From Lepus europaeus (lineage: Eukaryota > Chordata > Mammalia > Lagomorpha > Leporidae): a stretch of 64,000 nt of DNA. The position numbers were made by a program, and so were the translations under genes. The notes beneath the pieces were generated by a model. That model did not search any database. It saw only the letters and a list, made by a program, of their open reading frames with translations, and had not been told where the DNA came from. Positions 37,001-42,177 of this stretch are shown here, piece after piece. Where the stretch lies: contig NC_084828.1 in the NCBI RefSeq assembly GCF_033115175.1, forward strand, positions 96,659,388-96,723,387. Reading direction: 5' to 3'. Position 1 is the first letter of the stretch; each line of letters starts with the position of its first letter.

Positions 37001-39773
37001 TTTTTCATAGGAGCATCATAAACGATCGATACCAAAAGATACTTGGAATCTTCTTTTAGACTTCAGTACAATGATCGCAGATGACATGTCTAATTATGAT
37101 GAAGAAGGTAATGAAAATTTTTGCCTTACTAGTTTTCTTTAAATAGCCTCTTTTTTTATTATTTTTTCCCTGAACTTCTTACCCACTTCTTTTCTTCTTA
37201 GAGTTGGATTTCTGTCTTCTGACATTCTTGTGTCTATTCCATTCTTGTATTTTTAAAATTCCAGCCAGTTTTCATATCTTCCAGAAAAGCATAAGTAATT
37301 TCCATTTTTTTTCTTTTTTTGGAAAAAAAAACCACTAATATACTATGAGTGCTAAATGTGTTGCTGCAGAGTTACAAAGAGGGAGAGGCAGAGGCGGAGA
37401 GGGAGAAATCTTCCATCCACTGGTTCACTCCTCAAATGATGGCAACAGTCAGGGCTGGAGCTAGGAGCTTCATCCAGGTCCCCACATGGGTGCAGGGGCC
37501 CAAGCACTTGGGTCATCTGCTGCTGCTTTTCCTAGACCATTAGCAGGGAGCTGGATCGGAAGTAGAGCTACACCACAGCACCAGCCCCTCTTTCTTTTTT
37601 TAAAAGATTTTTGTTTATTTATTTGAAAGAGCTACAGAGAGTGAGGGAGAGATAGAGGGATCTCCCATCAGCTGGTTCTTATCCCACATGGCCACAATGG
37701 CTGGGGCTGGGCAATATGGAAACCAGGAACCAGGAGCTTCAGATATCTGGGTCTCCCCATGTGGATGCGGGGGCCAACCACCTTGGCTATCTTTTGCTTT
37801 CCCAGGCCATTAGCAAGGAGCTGGATCAGAAATGGAGCAGCCAGGACTCAAACCTGTGCCCAAATGGGATTGTCAACATTGCAAGTGACGGCTTAACCCG
37901 CTATGTCACAACACCAGCCCCACGGCATAAGTAATTTTCATCTGTGTTATAGATCTAAAGTTTATTTTAAGGCCAGCGCTGTGGCACAGCAGGTTAAAAG
38001 CCTTGGCCTGACGCGCCAACATCCCATATGAGCACCGGTTCTAGTCCCAACTGCTCCTCTTCTGATCCAGCTCTCTGCTATGGCCTGGGATAGCAGTGAA
38101 GGGTGACCCCAAGTCCTTGGGCCCTACATGAGAGACCCGGAGGAAGATCCTGGCTCCTGGCTTCAGATCGGCACAACTCTGGCCGATGCAGGCCATCTGG
38201 GGAGTAAACCAGTGGATGGAAGACCTCTCTCTCTGTTTCCACCTCTCTCTGTAACTCTGTCTTTTCAAATAAATAAAGTTTATTTTAGAAACCTATTGTC
38301 TTCTTCATATACTTTTATACATATTTATATGTATTTTTATTGTGTTATTCTTGGGTATAAGCTTGATTATAAACTTCTTCACGTTAGACTGTCTAATTTG
38401 AGGTGTACTTTAGCTGCCTAATATAGTATTAGCATTCAGTAGATAATCGTTGATTGGATACTTCTGCCATTTCCTCCTGTGTATAATAAAGGTGATGCTG
38501 CCATCTCCTAGCAGGGACATGCACTTTTGCTTTTCTAGAAATGGCAGTGACCCTGACTGTTTCATTCATACTTACCTAGTCTTCCTTGAGAACTGCTGTT
38601 ATGTACTTTTGAATTTTGTTTATTTGAGAGACAGAGCAAATGAGCTCTCGTGTGCTGCTTCATTCCTAAATGCCTGCAAAAACCAGACTTTCACAGGCCA
38701 AAGCCTGGAGCTGGGAAATCAGTCCAGGTCTCCCACAAGCATGGCAGGGGCCCAACTGCTAGCATCACCTGCCACCTCCCACGATCCGTGGTAGCAGGAG
38801 GCCGCAACTGAGTAGGTTGCCGACACTGAATGCCAGCAGCTGGCGTCTTAACCACTAGGTCTGACGCTTCTCCACAGAATGGATTTCCTGAGACTGTTGA
38901 TTAGACAAGTGTATTTTTTGAAAAAAAATCTCCTGTGACCTTGGCACTGCTAAACGTGTCCTGTAGGGGCCAGTGCTGTTGTGTAGCGGGTAAAGCTACC
39001 ACTCTGCCTTTCAAATAAAATAAATCTAAAAAAAAAAGTGTCCTGTAACTGTTCACAGTAATTAAGGATGTTACTTTTTCTCTTGGTTTTCATTGTCATT
39101 TAAAGTTTTCACTAAAAAGTGAGCCATGTTTACTCCTGCATATGACTGATAATTGCGCTTTTAGGCTTTAATACAAACTAGGAACTTCGTGATTTGGAGA
39201 TCGGCGTATGATTGTGTAGAGGCATTTATATGTGCAATTTTAAAACTTTGAGTAGTTTATTATCATGAAATAGGATGGAATTTGATATTTGCTGTGAATT
39301 TCCTTTCTAAGATCGGTACAGAATGCCTGAACACGTGTTTCCCCCATTGTGCTTTCGGCACAGAGAGCGTGCTATCGTACTGTGGCCATCTATTAGGCTG
39401 CCAGCTCTGGCTGGATGCCTCTCTGCCTGACTCCAGTGGCCTCAGAAAACTATAATATTATTGATTGCTAGAAGAGTTATTTTTACTAGCTAAAGAACAA
39501 TCGAATGCTGGAATGATAGATTAGAAGGAATACAAAGAATATTTTAACTCAAAAATGCTTAAGGTTTGAAAGAGTTAATCTGTGAGAATAGATAATGCTA
39601 TATACTTTAATTCTTCTATTTTTTAAAAAAAAGATTCTACTTCAGTGTTAGCCTTATTTCTTCCCTTTCTTCCATATTTTTTCTTTTTTCCAGGAGCTTG
39701 GCCTGTTCTTATTGATGACTTTGTGGAATTTGCACGCCCTCAAATTGCTGGGACAAAAAGTACAACAGTGTAG
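2985..39773 (+). CDS. DCUN1D1: DCUN1D1 (DCN1-like protein 1), spliced CDS of seven exons
   Basis: Scaffold-type co-E3 for NEDD8 transfer: in the known family it binds a cullin and the N-acetylated UBE2M (UBC12) and so promotes activation of cullin-RING ligases, in nucleus and cytoplasm. Joining 2985-2987, 17635-17851, 19083-19251, 21282-21412, 36698-36780, 37011-37107 and 39694-39773 gives 259 codons plus TAG, the length of human DCUN1D1. Visible parts: N-terminal UBA-like region (about residues 8-45) and the DCUN1/PONY domain (about 60-248). The acidic cullin-binding 'DAD patch' is intact as Asp211 (KDTW), Ala235 (EGAWP) and Asp241 (IDDF). The start is chosen because ATG abuts the exon 1 donor and the next exon opens with codons for NKLKSSQ. 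An in-frame ATG at codon 16 (17677) could give a 244-residue form. No frameshift or stop was seen. Intron sizes are about 14.6, 1.2, 2.0, 15.3, 0.23 and 2.6 kb. Confidence 0.97.
3297..3335 (+). promoter_or_regulatory. G-quadruplex-prone G-run cluster in 5' intron 1
   Basis: At least five runs of three or more G with short loops lie on the coding strand about 310 bp after the exon 1 donor. A CCCG-rich tract at 3004-3030 makes the opposite strand similarly G-rich. Potential structure only. Confidence 0.4.
3561..5746. other. Proximal intron 1, no recognised repeat
   Basis: 2.2 kb free of SINEs, directly after the CpG island. No coding signal seen; it may hold regulatory sequence. Confidence 0.5.
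5747..5900 (+). repeat. L2-like repeat
   Basis: 'tgccagacactgttctaggc' and 'gggagagacaaacaataaac' are L2 3'-region wording. Confidence 0.6.
5901..6307 (+). repeat. Ancient interspersed repeat
   Basis: 'gaaatgggaagccatgaaag' and 'ttctgagtggtgtgacagac' match a common mammalian repeat also seen at 58190-58530. Confidence 0.45.
6308..6586 (-). repeat. C-SINE (old, degraded)
   Basis: Antisense tail 'taatttatttgaaaggcaga'; the head is poorly preserved. Confidence 0.7.
6608..6915 (+). repeat. C-SINE
   Basis: Full length, head 'gggaccagcatagcagtgta'. It is tail-to-tail with the next copy at 6917, forming a large inverted repeat. Confidence 0.9.
6917..7261 (-). repeat. C-SINE
   Basis: Full length, purine-rich stretch at 6960-7000, head end 'caccatgccaaccctta'. 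Confidence 0.88.
7505..7725 (-). repeat. MIR/L2-like, antisense
   Basis: 'ctacttattgagaatatact' through 'agagcagggattagaagcc' has the layout of antisense MIR/L2. Confidence 0.5.
7841..8162 (-). repeat. C-SINE, young 'gacaggcagagtgga' type
   Basis: Perfect 16-bp duplication 'ccttgtcatattgaat' at 7825-7840 and 8163-8178. The very 5' head after 'gtgccggcgccgcac' is replaced by about 13 bp of other sequence. Confidence 0.93.
8179..8950. other. Intron 1, unique-looking
   Basis: AT-rich, no gene, SINE or structured element recognised. Confidence 0.5.
8951..9143 (-). repeat. C-SINE, 5'-truncated
   Basis: Tail and middle present; it stops after 'ctgccttcccagg', so the tRNA-like head is missing. 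Confidence 0.85.
9234..9562 (+). repeat. C-SINE
   Basis: Full length, 'ggggccggcactgtggtgca' to 'aataaataaataaat'. It faces the copy at 9571 tail-to-tail. Confidence 0.92.
9571..9808 (-). repeat. C-SINE, shortened
   Basis: Lost part of the middle; ends 'tgccccagtgctggcccc'. Confidence 0.85.
9968..10276 (+). repeat. C-SINE inserted in the tail of another C-SINE
   Basis: 'ggggctggtgctgtggcaca' onward. It is preceded by 'taaagatttatt' and followed by 'aaagatgtatgtatttattt', i.e. the A-tail region of the minus-strand copy at 10278 is split. Confidence 0.88.
10278..10513 (-). repeat. C-SINE, shortened
   Basis: 'tatttatttgaaaggcaaag' to 'caccacaacactggccc'. Its outermost tail piece probably lies at 9950-9967, separated by the nested copy. 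Confidence 0.85.
10640..10905 (-). repeat. C-SINE (old, degraded)
   Basis: 'tccatccactggttcactca' and 'tgaactcaggtactctattg'; head absent. Confidence 0.65.
11176..11479 (-). repeat. C-SINE
   Basis: Duplication 'tagccatc' at 11168 and 11480. Head end 'ccacagtgccggctcc'. Confidence 0.9.
11568..11853 (+). repeat. C-SINE, internally shortened
   Basis: 'ggagcaggcatcgtggtgta' head with part of the tRNA-like region missing, and a tail running into a T-run. Short duplication 'aacctat' on both sides. Beyond it, 'aacctatgcattt' is tandemly repeated. Confidence 0.8.
12165..12345 (+). repeat. MIR
   Basis: 'gctctgctactttttggata', then 'attgttaataattaaatacc' and 'ctcagtgcttggtacccagtagg'-type text (split at 12300) match the MIR 3' half. 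Confidence 0.75.
12395..12581 (-). repeat. MIR, antisense
   Basis: 'ccagatgaagaaattgaaac' and 'ttgcacagcaattaagaggc' match the reverse MIR core. It is directly followed by a truncated C-SINE. Confidence 0.75.
12582..12679 (-). repeat. C-SINE, 3' fragment only
   Basis: T-run plus 'acaggcagagtgtacagtga' to 'cccctcaaatggcc'; strongly 5'-truncated. Confidence 0.8.
13011..13332 (-). repeat. C-SINE
   Basis: The left flank 'gagttttttgattttt' (12995-13010) and the right flank 'gagtattttgattttt' (13333-13348) differ at one base. Confidence 0.9.
13349..13689 (-). repeat. C-SINE, young type
   Basis: Inserted at the right duplication of the preceding SINE. Perfect 16-bp copies of 'gagtattttgattttt' lie at 13333-13348 and 13690-13705. 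Contains 'gggactagaacccggtgtgc'. Confidence 0.94.
13706..16845. other. Intron 1, 3.1-kb SINE-free block
   Basis: No SINE, LINE or coding sequence recognised, although the DNA to the left has about one SINE per 400 bp. Nothing functional could be identified by eye. Confidence 0.6.
16846..17005 (+). repeat. C-SINE, 3' half
   Basis: 'cctacgtgggagtcctgaac' and 'tctggggagtaaacagcaga' from the old subfamily. Head missing. Confidence 0.65.
17006..17634. other. End of intron 1
   Basis: Unique-looking, ending in the exon 2 acceptor. Confidence 0.6.
17635..17851 (+). CDS. DCUN1D1: DCUN1D1 exon 2
   Basis: Codons 2-73 plus one base. Acceptor 'tttcaatag|AAC', donor 'AAAG|gtgagt'. It encodes the UBA-like segment and the lead-in to the PONY domain (..[11 protein letters not shown]). 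217 bp; the codon split by the junction is GAT (Asp74). Confidence 0.96.
17852..19082. other. Intron 2
   Basis: 1.23 kb, AT-rich, no mobile element recognised. Confidence 0.7.
19083..19251 (+). CDS. DCUN1D1: DCUN1D1 exon 3
   Basis: 169 bp. Acceptor 'tttttaaag|ATCC', donor 'TTAGG|gtgagt'. It encodes an EF-hand-like part of the PONY domain ([32 protein letters not shown]). Confidence 0.96.
19252..20138. other. Intron 3, left part
   Basis: AT-rich unique-looking DNA before the Tigger-like element. Confidence 0.6.
20141..21130 (+). mobile_element. Tigger/pogo-like DNA transposon remnant in intron 3
   Basis: The ends 'gagtctccctttatccac' (20144) and 'gttgataaggggatgactg' (21112) are near-inverted copies, flanked by TA on each side (20139-20140, 21131-21132) as expected for a Tc1/mariner-superfamily element. 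Internal text 'ggccccaaagcataagagtagtgatg' (broken around 20460) is typical of mammalian Tigger elements. A young C-SINE (20665-21010) is inserted. No transposase frame remains. Confidence 0.75.
20665..21010 (-). repeat. C-SINE, young type, inside the Tigger-like element
   Basis: 'gtaaactaaattttt' at 20650 recurs at 21011, a perfect duplication. Full head 'gagccgcggcgccggcc'. Confidence 0.94.
21282..21412 (+). CDS. DCUN1D1: DCUN1D1 exon 4
   Basis: 131 bp. Acceptor 'ataatgtag|ATGT', donor 'TTAG|gtaaga'. It encodes [16 protein letters not shown] through [10 protein letters not shown], in the middle of the PONY domain. Confidence 0.96.
21815..21968 (+). pseudogene. Possible 3'-end retrocopy of an unidentified mRNA
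   Basis: GC-balanced sequence unlike its AT-rich surroundings, ending with AATAAA (21927-21932), then 19 bases, then a run of 17 A (21952-21968). That is the arrangement of a processed transcript end. No target-site duplication could be delimited, so the 5' limit is approximate and the parent gene is unknown. Confidence 0.4.
22375..23258 (-). pseudogene. Olfactory receptor pseudogene, family 2-like, in DCUN1D1 intron 4
   Basis: Reading from ATG at 23258 towards lower coordinates, class II olfactory receptor landmarks appear in order. They are an N-terminal [17 protein letters not shown] (TM1); [14 protein letters not shown] (TM2); ALMSCDR followed by [10 protein letters not shown] (the MAYDRYVAICHPLRY motif after TM3); [19 protein letters not shown] (extracellular loop 2); [14 protein letters not shown] (TM6); and NPLIYS (TM7). 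It is broken: the DRY tyrosine codon is a TAA stop, a TGA replaces Trp before NKAFT, and frames shift in the N-terminus, around TM1-TM2 (a few residues including the LHTPM motif are lost), after TM6 and just after NPLIYS. The wording is closest to OR2 subfamilies such as 2T/2V. It is antisense to its host gene, and no neighbouring receptor is present. Confidence 0.9.
23335..23600 (+). mobile_element. Short LINE-1 ORF2 fragment
   Basis: 'gaagaaataaagttg' followed by 'tagaaaatccaaaagaat' corresponds to the L1 ORF2 segment just before and after the catalytic box. It borders the 5' end of the olfactory receptor pseudogene. The limit on the right is uncertain. Confidence 0.5.
23904..24244 (-). repeat. 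C-SINE
   Basis: 'taggcatct' duplicated at 23895 and 24245. Complete. Confidence 0.92.
24254..25724. other. Intron 4, AT-rich stretch
   Basis: Apart from MIR-like text at 24360-24580, no gene or repeat is recognised. Confidence 0.5.
24360..24580 (-). repeat. MIR/L2-like, antisense
   Basis: 'gcactttacatacactgcct', then 'gtagatgaggaaacaggaag', typical of antisense MIR. Confidence 0.55.
25725..25987 (-). repeat. C-SINE (old)
   Basis: 'agagatcttccatccactgc' to 'gtgccgcagtgctgagtcc'; tail lost. Confidence 0.75.
25988..26551. other. Intron 4, unassigned
   Basis: No feature recognised. Confidence 0.5.
26552..26919 (-). repeat. C-SINE
   Basis: Long purine-rich segment at 26590-26650 and an unusual C-rich patch at 26780-26808. 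Confidence 0.85.
27045..27225 (-). repeat. MIR/L2-like, antisense
   Basis: 'tatgatctcatttggttttc' followed by 'ctggagctagaactcagatc'. Confidence 0.5.
27587..28170 (-). repeat. C-SINE carrying a nested retrocopy
   Basis: SINE halves 27587-27833 and 28072-28170, with 'tatgttcttttt' duplicated at 27575 and 28171. The insert is described separately. Confidence 0.9.
27834..28071 (+). pseudogene. Polyadenylated retrocopy nested in a C-SINE (source unknown)
   Basis: About 220 bp of non-SINE DNA ending 'aaataaaagctt' plus a 17-base A-tail, splitting a C-SINE exactly at a perfect 13-bp duplication 'agaagtggagcag' (27821-27833 and 28072-28084). This is the signature of L1-machinery retrotransposition of a polyadenylated RNA. 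An internal 'agataaagctctc..gcactaaataaa' pattern resembles the R region of a retroviral LTR, but I cannot assign the parent transcript. No intact coding frame is claimed. Confidence 0.75.
28240..28425 (-). repeat. MIR/L2-like, antisense
   Basis: 'gtatattagctcatttattc' and 'gtaaactgagtcacagaagt', antisense MIR wording. It borders the C-SINE at 28435. Confidence 0.55.
28435..28779 (+). repeat. C-SINE
   Basis: 'ggctggtgccattgcataga' to 'aaataaataaaaaataaatc', with a long CT-stretch. Confidence 0.9.
28780..29224. other. Intron 4, unassigned
   Basis: Only an A-run of 20 at about 29070 stands out. Confidence 0.5.
29234..29556 (-). repeat. C-SINE
   Basis: 'attattgaa' at 29225 and 29557. Confidence 0.9.
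29636..29931 (-). repeat. C-SINE
   Basis: Flanks 'cattgtggtcctttt' (29621) and 'cactgtggttcttta' (29933) are an imperfect duplication. Confidence 0.88.
30194..30280 (+). repeat. C-SINE head only (3'-truncated)
   Basis: About 87 bp of tRNA-like head including the B-box 'ggttcgagtcc'; then it switches to unrelated sequence without a tail. Unlike 5' truncation, this needs a deletion or template switch. Confidence 0.8.
30591..30923 (-). repeat. C-SINE
   Basis: Perfect 16-bp duplication 'ccaagaaggatttttt' at 30575-30590 and 30924-30939. Confidence 0.93.
30963..31011. repeat. Poly(T) run of 49
   Basis: Uninterrupted T-run in intron 4, with no SINE or retrocopy signature recognised on either side. 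Its length is error-prone in sequencing. Confidence 0.9.
31012..31604. other. Intron 4, unassigned
   Basis: Purine-rich text around 31030-31170 may belong to the ancient repeat seen elsewhere; no gene. Confidence 0.4.
31620..31961 (+). repeat. C-SINE, young type
   Basis: 'aaagataggcaaagg' at 31605-31619 and 31962-31976. First of three same-strand young copies. Confidence 0.93.
32077..32419 (+). repeat. C-SINE, young type
   Basis: 'agtggatatgg' at 32066 and 32420. Internal A-run of 20 at 32340 in addition to the tail. Confidence 0.93.
32512..32872 (+). repeat. C-SINE, young type
   Basis: 18-bp 'taaagtcaaaacacttgg' at 32494-32511 and 32873-32890. Confidence 0.94.
32891..33513. other. Intron 4, probable ancient repeat
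   Basis: Purine-rich, with 'ggaatgatg' repeated at 33421-33450. Open frames here have no recognisable protein. Confidence 0.4.
33529..33932 (+). mobile_element. 5'-truncated lagomorph LINE-1 3' end
   Basis: About 400 bp of L1 3' UTR with a G-rich tract (33810-33866), ending 'attaaataaaagtt' plus a short A-tail. It is flanked by a perfect 15-bp duplication 'aagattaactggctt' (33514-33528 and 33933-33947). The intact duplication suggests a fairly recent insertion into intron 4. Confidence 0.88.
33948..34552. other. Intron 4, unassigned
   Basis: No feature recognised. Confidence 0.5.
34553..34856 (-). repeat. C-SINE
   Basis: 'aaagatttatttatttattt' to 'cgccacagtgccggc'. Confidence 0.92.
35110..35381 (-). 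repeat. C-SINE (old, degraded)
   Basis: 'tttttatttgagaggcagac' to 'taactactaggctaaatg'. Confidence 0.7.
35409..35741 (+). repeat. C-SINE
   Basis: 'gggccggcattgtggtgcag' to 'caaataaataaaataaatc'. Confidence 0.9.
35882..36412 (+). mobile_element. MER5A-like element split by a C-SINE
   Basis: Left part has 'atctggagacatttttgttt' and 'actggcatttaatgggtaga'. Right part has 'caacaaagaattgtctgatcc' (broken at 36370) and 'gaggctgagaaactctg'. The C-SINE at 36005-36335 is bounded by 'ttcctagaa' on both sides (35991, 36336). Confidence 0.8.
36005..36335 (+). repeat. C-SINE, nearest upstream of exon 5
   Basis: 'ggctgacattgtggtgtagc' onward, splitting a MER5A-like element. It ends 362 bp before exon 5. 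Confidence 0.88.
36698..36780 (+). CDS. DCUN1D1: DCUN1D1 exon 5
   Basis: 83 bp. Acceptor 'atattacag|ATCT', donor 'TTGTTG|gtaagt'. It encodes [17 protein letters not shown] through NKFLL. It follows the 15.3-kb intron 4 and is separated from exon 6 by only 230 bp. Confidence 0.96.
37011..37107 (+). CDS. DCUN1D1: DCUN1D1 exon 6
   Basis: 97 bp. Acceptor 'tttttcatag|GAGC', donor 'GAAGAAG|gtaatg'. It encodes [12 protein letters not shown] (Asp211 of the DAD patch) through MSNYDEE. Confidence 0.96.
37369..37587 (-). repeat. C-SINE, shortened, nearest downstream of exon 6
   Basis: 'agttacaaagagggagaggc' to 'caccacagcaccagcccc'. It starts 261 bp after exon 6. Confidence 0.85.
37589..37924 (-). repeat. 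C-SINE
   Basis: Directly follows the previous copy. 'gcataagtaattt' at 37289 and 37925 brackets both copies, so one was probably inserted into the tail of the other. Confidence 0.88.
37970..38273 (+). repeat. C-SINE
   Basis: 'taaagtttatttta' at 37956 and 38274. Confidence 0.92.
38612..38868 (-). repeat. C-SINE (old)
   Basis: 'gtttatttgagagacagagc' to 'cttaaccactaggtctg'. Confidence 0.7.
38966..39037 (+). repeat. 72-bp internally deleted C-SINE
   Basis: The head 'ggggccagtgctgttgtgta' joins directly to the tail 'ctctgcctttcaaataaaat'; about 240 bp of body is absent. 'gtgtcctgta' flanks it at 38956 and 39038. Confidence 0.88.
39048..39693. other. End of intron 6
   Basis: Unique-looking DNA ending in a strong pyrimidine tract before exon 7. 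Confidence 0.6.
39694..39773 (+). CDS. DCUN1D1: DCUN1D1 exon 7, terminal coding part
   Basis: 80 bp of coding sequence after a long pyrimidine tract and 'ccag|GAGC'. It encodes [26 protein letters not shown], then TAG at 39771-39773. It holds Ala235 and Asp241, two of the three cullin-contacting DAD residues. Confidence 0.96.
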
Positions 39774-41645
39774 CACTAAAGGAACCTTCTAGAATGTACA
39801 TAGTCTGTACAATAAATACAACGGAAAATTGCACAGTCAATTTCTGCTGGCTGGACTGAACTGAAGATCAATCCTCACAATTCAAACTGAGGGTTGAGAC
39901 AAACTTTAAGGATACATCTTGGACCATATCGTATTTCATTCTTCTAATGGTGGTTTGGGCTTGTCTTCTAGTCTGGGCCGCTCTAAACATTTATAATTCC
40001 AACATTGTGGAGTTCATCTTATATCTGTGGACCATCCTAGTTCATTCTCCCATAAGTCTTAGAAGCTTTATGGTGATTATTTTGAGGTTTCCATTCTTGC
40101 ATAAAGCACAATGCTGTCTTCGTCAGAAAACAGTTTGGCATAAAAATTAAACATATGAACATCACAAACAATTTATAAAAACTTCTTAAATATATGCTTT
40201 GGGCTAGTTGCAAAGACTATGCTGATAGCACTTCCAATGAGAGTGGTATATTTAAGTGTACCAGATCTGGAATGGTGTTTTGGTTTGGGGGGATTTTTTT
40301 TTTCCTGGCAAATCACATGTATTGTTGATGTGAGTAGAGTATCTGGTGAAAAATGTCAAAATAACCAACGTGAAATTTTTTTTTTTTTTTTTTTTTTGGA
40401 TAACTTGGTGCCTACCTGAAAAATGTATTGTGTTTCAGACTTGATTTCAAAATGGTTCCACAGAACTAGTGTGCACTTACCTTACCGATGTTTATATATC
40501 GCTGTCCTACAGGGAGCTTTTCTCCGGACAATGCCTGCATAATGTGAGGTCCACTCCTGTCTACATTATGCACCACGTAATGGGATTTCATTATGCTTTG
40601 GAAATGCTTATATGCCTGTCAAATAAGTTAAACTATTTAATTTGTTTTGAATGTTTTGGATTGCTACACAATACAATATTCCAAATTTAGGCATGAGGGC
40701 TTTTTTTTTTTTTTTAATTTTTTGGTTTTTTTTCTTTTCCAGTCATCGCACTATGGAACACAAATGAAATTCTCTTAATTTATAAGAAGATAGTAGGAAT
40801 TAAATTTTGAAAATGGTTGTGATGAGCCATGAAGTTCAATCTTTATATAATATAGGTACTACTCTTTCAGACAGATAGTCCATTTTTGATGACTTCTTAT
40901 TTTGTTGAAATTGCTTTAATTGCTAATCACTGTGGTTGCCAAATATGTACTTCAGGAGCAAATTTTTAAACAAGCACATACTTGATGCAAAATACCAATC
41001 TGGCTTCTATTTTCATAAGTTATTTAATCTCTTTACTGTTTTTGTTTTGCTCAGATAGCTCCATTTTCACATCAAAGCAGAATGCTATCTTGTGTGTGTT
41101 TTTTTTTTCATTACAAGACCCATGAACTGCTTTCCTGCTAAGAATGCTCGTATCTCTGTTCACTCACTGCCGCCTTAGGAAGGGTTCATTGCTTTCTTGG
41201 ACATTTCCGCAAGGCAGGTGGAAGAGATGATACTTCTGATGCTGGATGGCTAGGGTCTGGAGATAGGAATCGGCTTTGCTTGGTTTACCCAGGCGCTCTC
41301 TACGTCTAGCGTCGGTGTGGAACGAAGGTGTGTACTTCACAACAGCAGTCACGTGTTATACAGATGTGGAAATGATTTTAAGAAACAGTGACATTGAAAC
41401 TGCTTTTTATTTACATGATTTTGAAATTGACTAGAAAGCTTACCCCGTGGATAATTATGTTAATATTGCAGTCATAACTTTAATTCAAGAATGCAGTTCT
41501 ACCAAAAGAAACATTTGAAAATCTTTATTCAGGTAACTGGAATTGGTTATTAAAAGAAAAAAGAAGAATCCTGCTGCTTTCAGTATTTCCTGATTTCAGT
41601 TTTGTAAATATAAAGAGGAACTTCAATTATGAAAAATTTTAAAAA

Positions 41646-41675
41646 GATATATATATATATGTATGTGTGTGTGTG
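41646..41675. repeat. (AT)n/(GT)n microsatellite in 3' UTR
   Basis: Alternating purine-pyrimidine run. Confidence 0.9.
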
Positions 41676-42158
41676 CTATTTTGTGTCCTGTCGAAGATTT
41701 GAGTTATGGAATTGTTTTCAGATGAATTCAAGTATGCTATATTTTGAAATGCGATTCCATTAACTTTTTTTTTTTATATAAATTGTTTTTCATAGAACTC
41801 TTTATTGGTTCATGGCCCAGTGCCTTGGGTTTTACAGATTTTTCCATTGAAATGCAAGACCTTTTCAACAAAATAGTGCTTGTCATCAGTTTGGTACTAA
41901 ACATTTATAATTACTGTGTAATTATAAACGAAAATACATAAAGCTTTGAATATAATTATGTAGCATAAAAGATAAGGTTGTTCACTATGATGGCATCTTA
42001 GAATTAAACTGTTACCAGGGCTGGAAAGAGAAGACTGGTTTAATGTGCTGTGATTATTATGAGCATAAATGTCTGGTTACAGGGAATATTTTGTACTAAA
42101 AACTGCTAACACGTGTGGCCATGTGTGTGCATGTGTCTGAGAGAGTGTGAGAGTAAGA

Positions 42159-42177
42159 ACACACACACACACACACA
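42159..42177. repeat. (AC)n microsatellite in 3' UTR
   Basis: Nine to ten AC units. Confidence 0.9.
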
